A stretch of DNA of 64,000 nucleotides, from the NCBI GenBank assembly GCA_964464595.1, contig CAYXGW010000008.1, positions 36,822 to 100,821 of the forward strand. The letters are read 5' to 3'. Origin of the DNA: JADFJB01 sp964464595. Lineage in GTDB: Bacteria > Zhuqueibacterota > JdFR-76 > DREG01. Under the pieces are notes generated by a model. The model had not been told where the DNA came from, did no database searches, and saw only the letters and a program-made list of their open reading frames with translations. The stretch's first letter is position 1; each line of letters opens with the position of its first letter. Shown here one piece after another: positions 53,569-61,471 of this stretch. Made by a program: the position numbers and the translations under genes.

Positions 53569-54345
53569 ATGACAGCCAAAACTCTCGGTATCTTAACGGG
53601 AATCTCCTACGTCTCGGGTTTAGATTACTTCAAAGGCATCAATGAAATTGTTCTTACAAACACTCCCAAACGCCATTTCATCTCTCCCAATCCGTCAATT
53701 GTAATGGTCTCCGTTGATTGCGACGAGTATGTTCATTATCTTTCATTAAAGTCATTTGATAAAGTTGCGGAACATCTCCTTACCGGAATCCGCAAGCTTG
53801 TAAAAACAGGATGCGAGATTCTTGTGATTGCTTCCAATACAGGTCACATCTGTGTACCGGCTGTGGAGAATGAATTTCCTAAACTTAACATTATACATAT
53901 TGCAGATTGTTGTGCCTCCCGATTGAAAAAGCAAGGATTTTCAAAAGTCGGACTGATTGGCACGAAACCCACCATGGAAGAAGACTACCTGAAGCATCGG
54001 TTACTTCTCCACGGTATCACCACTTTAGTACCGGAAGATGAACAAACTCAAGATGAAATTTATGAGATCATAGTTCAGGAATTATCATACAATGTTTTTC
54101 GAGAGGAGTCGAGGAGTAAAATGGTGAAAGCGATTCGCGGTCTTGAAATGCGTGGGGTTGAAGCCTGTATTTTGGGTTGTACCGAAATTGAATTATTGGT
54201 ACAGCAGGAACACGTCGCCAATTTGCCTTTGCTCCCCTCCGCAGAAATCCACATTCAGACCGCCGCGAATGTGCTTTTGGAAAAGATAGTGTTGGAAGAC
54301 TTATTGCCGCCCGAGAGGCTGTTGCAGAATAGGCAAAAAGCCTGA
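53569..54345 (+). CDS. Aspartate/glutamate racemase family protein
   Basis: 258 aa. The family fold is clear: LGILTGISYVSGLDYFKGIN at the N-terminus, ILVIASNTGHICVPAVE and GVEACILGCTEIELL. The second catalytic Cys (GCTEI) is present, but the first position is Ser (ASNTGH) instead of Cys. Members with one Cys, such as E. coli YgeA-type enzymes with Thr here, favour one enantiomer. So a racemase with altered base, or another Asp/Glu-family reaction. ATG 53569 is preferred over TTG 53563. Confidence 0.82.
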   Translation: MTAKTLGILTGISYVSGLDYFKGINEIVLTNTPKRHFISPNPSIVMVSVDCDEYVHYLSLKSFDKVAEHLLTGIRKLVKTGCEILVIASNTGHICVPAVENEFPKLNIIHIADCCASRLKKQGFSKVGLIGTKPTMEEDYLKHRLLLHGITTLVPEDEQTQDEIYEIIVQELSYNVFREESRSKMVKAIRGLEMRGVEACILGCTEIELLVQQEHVANLPLLPSAEIHIQTAANVLLEKIVLEDLLPPERLLQNRQKA

Positions 54346-54349
54346 AATA

Positions 54350-54468
54350 GTCATCCTGAACAGAGCAAAGCGGAGTGAAGGATCTTGTTTGATTCTCGTT
54401 GTAACTCTTGTATAATCAGGTTATTAAGGGTAGTACCAGCAAGATTCTTCGCTGGCGCTCAGAATGAC
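54350..54468. repeat. Long inverted repeat (REP-like)
   Basis: GTCATCCTGAACAGAGCAAA and GTGAAGGATCTTG (54350-54387) pair with CAAGATTCTTCGCTGG and CGCTCAGAATGAC (54440-54468). This kind of repeat (GTCATTCTGAGC...GAAGAATCTTG) is scattered through many genomes. It may end the racemase transcript. Confidence 0.65.
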
Positions 54469-54567
54469 ATTTTAGATGATGCTGCGCATTTTGCAACATC
54501 CGGCCGGGAAGCAGTGAACATCCGTAACTGTATTCAAATTTTCTTTTCACTTTTTTAAAGGAGTATA

Positions 54568-55647
54568 ATGTCACATCAAGAAATCAGAGTTGGCTTCATC
54601 GGAACTGGCTGGCCGGATAGAGTACAAATTCACGCTTTCAAAAAAGCCGGATTGATTGCGCAAGGAATCTGTTCCGGTCAAATGGAAAATGCACGACGAG
54701 TTTCTAAACAACACGATATCCCGGAAGTCTATAAGAATTGGGAATCACTTATTGCTTCGGAAAACATAGACCTGGTAAGTATTGTGACCCCCACATGGCT
54801 CCATAGTCAAATTGCAATTGCAGCATTAAAAGCGGGGAAACATGTGCTATGTGAAGCACCTACCTTAACAGTAAATGAATCAAAAGATATGGTGGAGGCA
54901 GCAAAAGCATATCCAAATCAACTGGCTTTAATTGATTATGAATTGAGGTATACGCCGCAAAGACGTAAAATATATGAGTTGCTAAATAGCGGAAAATTAG
55001 GCCGATTGATATCGATTGAGTTAAATTATCGGTTTGGCTGGAGTCTGGATTCGAATGGACCCTGGAATTGGGAATATGATTTAGATAGTGGAGGTGGAGT
55101 ATTGAACCTGGTGGGGGGACATTTGTTGGATCAAGCTCGTTGGCTTGTCGGGTCGATAGAGAAATTAACTGCCCAGTTTTTCACTTTGCACGATTCTCGT
55201 TCAACCGCTAAATCAAAAGAAAATAAAACCGTCACTGGTGATGATCATGTCACTCTACTTATGCAATTTGAGAATAATATTACAGGCACTCTAACGGCAA
55301 GTGCCGTTCACGCAGAAAGCAACAGTTCTGGTTTGACAATGATGATTCATGGAACAAGAGGGAGCTTAACGGTGGATAAGCATGAAGATTTATGGCTTTT
55401 GGATAAAAATGGCAAACTTCAATTACTAGCCATTTCCGACCCATCAAGAGAACTACTTTTAAAAGATCAACAAAGTGCTTTTGCATATGGAACATATCAC
55501 TTGGCATGTGAAATAAAAAGAATTCTAAACTCCGGCCATAAACCTTCCTCTTATATTGCGACATTCTATGATGGGTTTATGGCTCAAAAAGCGATTGAAG
55601 CTGCCAGACGAAGTGCTCAAAATAATGAATGGAAATATGTGGAATGA
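54568..55647 (+). CDS. Gfo/Idh/MocA-family oxidoreductase-like protein
   Basis: 359 aa. Rossmann domain VGFIGTGWPDRVQIHAFKKA, then SIVTPTWLHSQIAIAALKAG, and a C-terminal domain with SGGGVLNLVGGHLLDQARWL. In place of the usual EKP motif it reads CEAPTLT, so the catalytic or cofactor-binding Lys is Ala. It may be a non-catalytic binding protein or use another mechanism. AAAGGAG precedes the ATG. The next gene overlaps by 4 nt. Confidence 0.85.
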   Translation: MSHQEIRVGFIGTGWPDRVQIHAFKKAGLIAQGICSGQMENARRVSKQHDIPEVYKNWESLIASENIDLVSIVTPTWLHSQIAIAALKAGKHVLCEAPTLTVNESKDMVEAAKAYPNQLALIDYELRYTPQRRKIYELLNSGKLGRLISIELNYRFGWSLDSNGPWNWEYDLDSGGGVLNLVGGHLLDQARWLVGSIEKLTAQFFTLHDSRSTAKSKENKTVTGDDHVTLLMQFENNITGTLTASAVHAESNSSGLTMMIHGTRGSLTVDKHEDLWLLDKNGKLQLLAISDPSRELLLKDQQSAFAYGTYHLACEIKRILNSGHKPSSYIATFYDGFMAQKAIEAARRSAQNNEWKYVE

Positions 55648-55985
55648 ACCGCGAAATTATCTTTGTGTATGTGTGGGAATATATTGTAAACGAAGAGACA
55701 AAATCTGATTTCGAACGAATCTATGGGCCGAATGGGGATTGGGTTCAATTATTTGAAAAAAGTGAGGGGTATTTAGGAACCGAGTTGCATCGGGACATCT
55801 CAGAAAATCTAAGGTATTTGACAACGGATTATTGGGTATCAAAGAAAGCCCGTGATGCCTTTCGTGAACAATTTGCTCTGGAGTTTGCGGAACTTGATCA
55901 GCGTTGTGAAGCATTAACAGAAAAGGAGATTTTTCTAGGAGACTTTGAGAGTTTTGGAGCTCATCGTCGGCTAGCTGTGGATTAA
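55644..55985 (+). CDS. Small dimeric alpha/beta barrel protein (ABM-like)
   Basis: 113 aa. IIFVYVWEYIVNEETKSDFE, DWVQLFEKSEGYLGTELHRD and YLTTDYWVSKKARDAFRE match the antibiotic-biosynthesis-monooxygenase-like ferredoxin fold. Start ATG overlaps the preceding TGA (ATGA), so it is translationally coupled with the oxidoreductase-like gene. Role unknown; perhaps an accessory or detoxifying enzyme. Confidence 0.72.
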   Translation: MNREIIFVYVWEYIVNEETKSDFERIYGPNGDWVQLFEKSEGYLGTELHRDISENLRYLTTDYWVSKKARDAFREQFALEFAELDQRCEALTEKEIFLGDFESFGAHRRLAVD

Positions 55986-56029
55986 TAAGGAGTAGTGCCT
56001 GGAATAATAATCGTTCGCATTATATTAGT

Positions 56030-56425
56030 GTTTCAAATATGATTTTTGGATTGGTCACCTGATGGCAAGTGGCTGGCCTACACAGATAAAAGTGCACTTG
56101 ACGAACCACGTGCGGTTTTTTTACTTTCCATAGAGACTTTGAAGAGAAGAAAACTGACTTCATCTTTAAAACAGTCAATAGGCGATTCAGAAGTGGCTTT
56201 TTTCACAGATGGAAAAAAACTGGAAGTCGAGCGCAACTACACACCTAGCATCGTGAATGTTTACGTTATTTCTGTAAAAAGTGGAGAACCTAAGCGTCTA
56301 ACTTTTGATAATCTGAGAATTCATGGCCTCGACTGGTCACCTGACGGCAGATATGTCATTTCTTTGAATCTCTGTGGAGATTTTGGCTTATGGAAAGTGA
56401 CTGCTTCCAGAGGGCAGCCTGAGTG
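56030..56425 (+). pseudogene. Propeller fragment of a second PD40 regulator gene
   Basis: Matches bases 30660-31052 of the complete regulator (residues about 278-407): WSPDGKWLAYTDKSALDEP, LKQSIGDSEVAFFTDGKKLE, GEPKRLTFDNLRIHGLDWSP. No start; it ends at a junction near 56425 with the same gene's N-terminal part in reverse orientation. Confidence 0.9.
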
Positions 56426-56962
56426 ATTGATCATTGAATTGTTGGTGTGGGAGTCATTAACGATTCTTTTCAATCCATATAATCCACTTAAAGCAAATAT
56501 TACCATTGTCCCCCAAATAGCCACCCGCCTGGTTGACAACCTTGCCTTCCGCAATTCTGACCGCATATCAGATCTTCCGAAAACTGCGGCATTCTCAGAG
56601 ACCACTGCTGCACTTTCAACTTCTTCGACAGGTGCGATCAATCGATAACCAATTTTTGAAATGGTCTCAATAACTGATGGCTGCTTGGAATCATCGTTAA
56701 ACACTTGACGAAGTTTGGATATTGATCGGTTCAGCGAATCTTCAGTTACCACAGTATCAGACCACAGCGTTTCCATTAAGTAATCTCTGGTAACCGTTTC
56801 CCCTCGATACTTGGCTAAACATACCAGCACTTTCATGACCTTAGGTTCGAGCTTAACTTGTAGATTATCATAAGTGATCCGATTCAAGTTTGGATGTATA
56901 AGCCATTTGCCTATTCGAAAAGTGCCAGGATAGGATGAAGATTTAATATTTGGTTTAAACAT
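56426..56962 (-). pseudogene. Winged-helix fragment of a second PD40 regulator gene
   Basis: From ATG 56962 it encodes the winged-helix domain and membrane helix of the regulator at 29832 (FRIGKWLIHPNLNRITYDN, ETLWSDTVVTEDSLNRSISK, RRVAIWGTMVIFALSGLYG) with about 85% identity. After TNNSMI it runs into inverted propeller sequence. It could still produce a membrane-attached DNA-binding protein without its sensor, so interference with the intact regulator is possible. Upstream noncoding bases are also conserved with 29655-29831. Confidence 0.9.
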
Positions 56963-57146
56963 TGCGTTTCCCAGACCAAGTGAGTTAAAATTAAAATGCA
57001 AAATATATTAACTATATGAATATAGAACAACTGTTTTAACAATCGAAATTTTCTTCCCTCTTATTCATCAGAAAAAATCAGGTAATGATCAGGTTTTCTA
57101 CAAGCCCATAATATTTTTCCACACTAAATTTTGTTGTTTATTTTGT

Positions 57147-57212
57147 TATTGTCAAAATCAGGATCCATGTCTACTGGAAATTTTCAAAAATATCCAGAAG
57201 GTCAACCAATAA
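57147..57212 (+). pseudogene. C-terminal relic of an S41-type peptidase (second copy)
   Basis: YCQNQDPCLLEIFKNIQK and a stop, matching the relic at 26307-26447 in opposite orientation. About 25 bp after the stop also match (AACTGATCCAAAGATATCTA versus AACGGATCTAGAGATATTTA). Confidence 0.65.
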
Positions 57213-57348
57213 TAACTGATCCAAAGATATCTAGGCTGAGTATGATGGAACAGAATTTGCGAATTGGCTATAGGAACTTTAAATCTGTTTTTTTCTATTC
57301 CAACGGTCTGCACTGAAACTTTTTAATAAAAGAAGGAGGTTTATTAAC

Positions 57349-57483
57349 ATTGGCAACGGTAAACACGTGATAATACATGGTGATTTCTTCGCCGCAGATA
57401 AATACCCACATATTAAACTAGTGAATCCATCTTATCGAATAAGATACCATTTCAAAAAACTTGGAAATCACATTTCAAATTGA
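57349..57483 (+). CDS. Small open frame with strong ribosome site but ATT first codon
   Basis: AAGGAGG at 57333-57339 is an excellent ribosome site with no ATG or GTG after it in a long frame. The frame starting ATT 57349 gives 44 residues (IGNGKHVIIHGDFFAADKYP...) and ends in TGA 14 nt before the serine hydrolase ATG. It could be a leader peptide for that gene or a remnant. Family unknown. Confidence 0.3.
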   Translation: MGNGKHVIIHGDFFAADKYPHIKLVNPSYRIRYHFKKLGNHISN

Positions 57484-57496
57484 AAGGAAGCTGATT

Positions 57497-58966
57497 ATGC
57501 GACAATTACATTTTTGTCTCCTTATATCCATGATGATCTGCACTGGTATTGAAGCACAGGAAAAATCAAAAAGTATTGATGAATTAATGTCTGCATATCA
57601 CCTGCGAGCAAGTTTTGAGGGCTCAGTTCTCGTGGCTGAAGGACCGGAAATAATCTATAAAAGGGGATTTGGCCTTGCAAACAGGGAGTGGCAGATCCCC
57701 AACTCTCCAGATGTAAAATATGATGTTGGGTCACTTACAAAAACTTTCACTGCAGTACTCACAATGACGTTGGTAGAACAAGATAAATTAGAGCTGGAGG
57801 GGAAGATTACAGACTATTTGCTCAACTATCGGGAAGACACGGGTAGCCAAATAACACTACACCATCTGCTCAGTCATACCTCTGGTTTACCGCCATTTTG
57901 GACTCGTGAATTCGTTCGTAACTACGGCCGGGATGAATTCGAGCAGGATTATTTTATAAAAACTTTTTGTAGTGGCGATTTGGAGTTCGCACCTGGCACT
58001 GACTCGAGGTACAGCGACACGAATTATTACTTGCTAGGCAGAATAATAGAAAGTGTGACTGGGAAAACTTATGCAGAAACCCTGGAAGAAGACTTATTCA
58101 AACCTCTCGGGATGTATAATTCCGGGTATTACACTAATAAGAAAATAATCCCCAAAATGGCTTCAGGTTACCTCCGGGCACAAGGTAGTTATCAGAAAAG
58201 CCCTTTCAATAACCGGGAAAATGTTGATGCTGCTGGTGCTAGTTATACGACTGTTGAAGATTTATTCCTGTTCAACCAGGCGCTTTATGACAACAACCTA
58301 TTGTCAAGCGATTCTCGAGATATTATTTTCAAACCATATGCACCAGTTAATTTTAGGCAGAGATTCAATATGAGTTTCGGTTACGGTTGGTTCGTTGGGG
58401 AGATGCCAATTGGAAATTCTACCGACCGCGTTCTTTTTGTACAAGCAGGTGGAAATAATGCCGGCTTCACAGCCATCATCTATAGGCTTTGGCAAAAACA
58501 GAAGTTTGTATCTATCCTCTCCAATTCGGGGCCAAGTTTTTTCAATGAGCAATTGCATGACATTGCTGGTAAGATCATTGCTATTCTTTACGAACAATCA
58601 TATGATCTGCCCAAACATTCAATTGCAAAAATGCTGGCTGCTACACTGTCAGCATCAGGGATTGAAGAAGCTACCAGAGAGTATAATGTCCTAAAGGGTC
58701 AAGACGATTACGAAGTTGAAGAGAGGTCAATGAATCGGCTGGGATACAACTTACTCAGTGGACAGAGCATTGCAGAGGCCATTTTTGTTTTTAAACTAAA
58801 CGTGGATGCTTACCCTGTATCGTTTAATGCTTACGATAGTCTCGCCGAGGCATACCTCGCAAATGGTGATAATGAGCTTTCACGAGTGAATTATAAGAAA
58901 TCTCTCGAACTGAATCCGAATAACGAAAACGCCAGGAAGCAGTTGAAAAGCCTTACTAAGAATTAA
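57497..58966 (+). CDS. Secreted serine hydrolase (beta-lactamase/S12 family) with C-terminal TPR
   Basis: 489 aa with a signal peptide (about 1-21). The SxxK motif SLTK (in YDVGSLTKTFTAV) provides the nucleophile; the second motif is YSDTNYYLLG, with Asp where Asn is usual; the third box lies near VQAGGNNAGFTA. A C-terminal tetratricopeptide unit (AYDSLAEAYLANGDNELSRVNY) is typical of this subfamily. Acts on peptides, esters or cell-wall fragments in the periplasm. ATG 57497 has AAAGGAAG upstream; an in-frame TTG at 57461 is less likely. Confidence 0.88.
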   Translation: MRQLHFCLLISMMICTGIEAQEKSKSIDELMSAYHLRASFEGSVLVAEGPEIIYKRGFGLANREWQIPNSPDVKYDVGSLTKTFTAVLTMTLVEQDKLELEGKITDYLLNYREDTGSQITLHHLLSHTSGLPPFWTREFVRNYGRDEFEQDYFIKTFCSGDLEFAPGTDSRYSDTNYYLLGRIIESVTGKTYAETLEEDLFKPLGMYNSGYYTNKKIIPKMASGYLRAQGSYQKSPFNNRENVDAAGASYTTVEDLFLFNQALYDNNLLSSDSRDIIFKPYAPVNFRQRFNMSFGYGWFVGEMPIGNSTDRVLFVQAGGNNAGFTAIIYRLWQKQKFVSILSNSGPSFFNEQLHDIAGKIIAILYEQSYDLPKHSIAKMLAATLSASGIEEATREYNVLKGQDDYEVEERSMNRLGYNLLSGQSIAEAIFVFKLNVDAYPVSFNAYDSLAEAYLANGDNELSRVNYKKSLELNPNNENARKQLKSLTKN

Positions 58967-58968
58967 GG

Positions 58969-59166
58969 TGTGGGAGTCCAAAGCTATATACTAGGAACCC
59001 TTTGGAATTTACTCTGATAAAACGCAGTTATGTATATATTGCCGGATTAATTGTTCATGAGGCAGCTCATTTGGCTGATAATTGCCAAAATGGAGAGAAA
59101 CCTGCCTTAGGAGCAGAGCGAGCTTTCTTGCTGGCATACAACTTTAGTGATTGTGGAAACCAGTAA
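58969..59166 (+). pseudogene. C-terminal fragment of a zincin-like gene
   Basis: 65 open codons without a start: YVYIAGLIVHEAAHLADNC, NGEKPALGAERAFLLAYN and a stop at 59164-59166. It matches the end of the lipoprotein gene at 60928-61410 (LIVHEAAHLADKC) and keeps the HExxH motif. Directly follows the serine hydrolase gene. Confidence 0.85.
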
Positions 59167-59271
59167 AATAATTTAATATGCCTGAGAGATATGCCACAAC
59201 CTGTAATCACAGACCGTGACTGCAAAGGGGAGAGGGCATTAAACAGAATTAAATTTAGGAGATAAATAGAA

Positions 59272-59748
59272 ATGAAACACATCCTGCTCATATCATTTAT
59301 CGTACTGAAACCGGTTTTTGGCTTTTCTCAAGGTAACAAACTGCCGGATCCCGAACCCTATTTTGCAGCTATAATCGTCGCCAATATTGATACATCGATT
59401 GATTGGTATTCCAACATATTGGGATTTAAGATTTTAAATCGACTAGATCTCAAAGAAAGAGGCTTTAAACAAGCTAATCTGAAAAGAGGAAATATACTTA
59501 TCGAGCTCATTGAAACAAACAGTACAATCTATCCTAAGGACATCTTGGTTAATCAATCTAACAAAACGCGAATGGCAGGGTTTTTTAAGCTGGGATTCCG
59601 GATTCCTGAGTTTACCCGGTGGATGGATTTTTTAACCAAGTCGAAAGTTAAGTTTCAAGGTACAGCAGTCAAAGACAAAGTATCAGGAAAGAAAACAATC
59701 TTAATTCTTGACCCTGACGGCAACCGGATTCAGCTTTTTGAGAAATAA
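59272..59748 (+). CDS. Exported VOC/glyoxalase-fold protein
   Basis: 158 aa with a signal peptide (about 1-20, ending GFSQG). One vicinal-oxygen-chelate unit pair: YFAAIIVANIDTSIDWYSNI, FKLGFRIPEFTRWMDFL and ILDPDGNRIQLFEK. Family members bind a metal and act on glyoxals, antibiotics or aromatics, but metal ligands are not obvious here. Export is unusual for the fold yet well supported by the leader. Confidence 0.82.
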   Translation: MKHILLISFIVLKPVFGFSQGNKLPDPEPYFAAIIVANIDTSIDWYSNILGFKILNRLDLKERGFKQANLKRGNILIELIETNSTIYPKDILVNQSNKTRMAGFFKLGFRIPEFTRWMDFLTKSKVKFQGTAVKDKVSGKKTILILDPDGNRIQLFEK

Positions 59749-59951
59749 TTCATACAAAAAGAATTTTGCTTTATCCGCATGGGAACCTGAAAACAAACTC
59801 ATTTTATCAAACCTCTCCACAAAAACAACGTTATATTTATTAATTTCATTCATTTATAGTCGTTAAAATGTGACTAACTTGAAAGCCACTGCGTTCAAAT
59901 ATTTCACTTCAAAAGTTGAAAAGTTCTATTAAAGAAAACAGGAGTTAAGCT

Positions 59952-60938
59952 ATGCGTTTTTTCACTGGAAAACAGGTATTTATCTTATTGTTTAGATCGG
60001 TTTCTATGATCGCTTTTTGCTTTTTGTTGTTTATTAATTGTACAGATATTAGTCGTGATGGATTTGCTAATGACGAAGCAGAAAATTCGTTTATAACGCC
60101 TGAAGAAAATAAGTGGGGTGGAGATTATACAATTCGGAATGGGGCAATTCTTTTGGGTGGGAGACTTACTTTACCATCCACACCCGGTCCACACCCGGTT
60201 ATAGTCGCAGTGCATGGTTCGGGCAGGGCCACGCGCACACGGGACAATTATCCCGCGTTGCTGAAGGTGGGGATTGCTGTTTTACGGTACGATAAGCGGG
60301 GCTGTGGGGAATCGACAGGAACTTATGAAGGTGTAGGACCCGGCAACAGTGTACGGGTCTTCAAAGACCTGGCATCAGACGCTTTGGCCTGGGTAGAGTT
60401 TCTTCGCAACCACAAAGACATTGATTCACAGAAAATTGGCTTAATAGGCCCAAGCCAGGCCGGCTGGATTATTCCCCTGGCAGCTTCACAGTCGAAAAAT
60501 GTGGCTTTTGTGGTTAATATTAGTGGTCCGGCTGTGTCGGTTGGCCAGGAGATTTTTTACAGCGATCTTACCGGCGAGAGCCAATTCAACGCAGATCGTA
60601 CTATCAATGGGTTTATAATCGAACAACTTAATGAAAGGACTAAGAACTTTTCGGGTCGGCATGGATACGATCCTGTGGATGCTATCAGCAGCTTAAGTAT
60701 TCCGGCATTCTGGGTGTTCGGGGAGTTGGATGAAAGCATTCCTACCGCATTGACCGTTGGAATTCTAGAAGGAATCAAGATGCAGCAAAATAAAAATTTC
60801 ACAATCCAGGTGAAGCCTAACGGCAATCATAATATAATAAATGTGATGACTGGCGAAAAGATTCCTGTTTTTACAGCCGCTGGTGGCATTGTTGATTGGT
60901 TACTTGATGTGATTAATGCAAAGAAAAATGATTCTTAA
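59952..60938 (+). CDS. Exported alpha/beta hydrolase
   Basis: 328 aa; a hydrophobic N-terminal segment (about 10-30) directs export. Oxyanion region VIVAVHGSGRATRTRDNYP, a DKRGCGESTG loop, nucleophile Ser in LIGPSQAGWIIPL, Asp in VFGELDESIP and His in KPNGNHNII. Probable esterase or peptidase. Overlaps the following lipoprotein gene by 11 nt. Confidence 0.85.
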   Translation: MRFFTGKQVFILLFRSVSMIAFCFLLFINCTDISRDGFANDEAENSFITPEENKWGGDYTIRNGAILLGGRLTLPSTPGPHPVIVAVHGSGRATRTRDNYPALLKVGIAVLRYDKRGCGESTGTYEGVGPGNSVRVFKDLASDALAWVEFLRNHKDIDSQKIGLIGPSQAGWIIPLAASQSKNVAFVVNISGPAVSVGQEIFYSDLTGESQFNADRTINGFIIEQLNERTKNFSGRHGYDPVDAISSLSIPAFWVFGELDESIPTALTVGILEGIKMQQNKNFTIQVKPNGNHNIINVMTGEKIPVFTAAGGIVDWLLDVINAKKNDS

Positions 60939-61410
60939 AACCATATTATTCATCAAATTTGTCTTCCTTCTTTTATTCTTGTTGACCGCCTGTGACCTAA
61001 AGACACAGGAATCATCAAACTGTGGGGGCGTTGAAATTAATGATGCGGACTACATAAAATCCTCTGATTTAAAAAGAGTGCTTGGTTGTGCCGGCTGGCT
61101 CGATTATGTTATAGATAATGTAGCTGAAATCCAGTTTGTAAATGTCTCCTCATTTCCATTAGAAGAAAAAACAGTTTTAGGCCAGGCATTTTGTTCTCTT
61201 TGTATGATCAGAATTTCTACTTTAGAAAAAATAAATATACCTGAAGCCATCATAGAACGCAGAGTTACAGATATTGCCAGATTAATCGTTCATGAAGCAG
61301 CTCATTTGGCTGATAAGTGTGAAAATGGAGAAGCGCCTGCGCTGCAAGCGGAGAAATCCTTTTTGGATGATTTTTTGATAGCCGTCATCAGTGGAGAGTG
61401 TGCCAAATAG
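60928..61410 (+). CDS. Small lipoprotein with HExxH zincin motif
   Basis: 160 aa. Leader with lipobox LLTAC (about residues 19-23), then a Cys-containing domain and the motif LIVHEAAHLADKCENGEAPA, an HExxH zinc site with a Glu a few residues later, suggesting a small metallopeptidase. Family not recognised further. A C-terminal fragment of a paralogue lies at 58969-59166. Start ATG 60928 chosen; 60916 is also in frame. Confidence 0.7.
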   Translation: MILKTILFIKFVFLLLFLLTACDLKTQESSNCGGVEINDADYIKSSDLKRVLGCAGWLDYVIDNVAEIQFVNVSSFPLEEKTVLGQAFCSLCMIRISTLEKINIPEAIIERRVTDIARLIVHEAAHLADKCENGEAPALQAEKSFLDDFLIAVISGECAK

Positions 61411-61471
61411 AGTTCGATTGTTTTTATGTTGTTTAAGGTTAAGTTTCTTCATTTTCGAGTAGGGATTTGAT

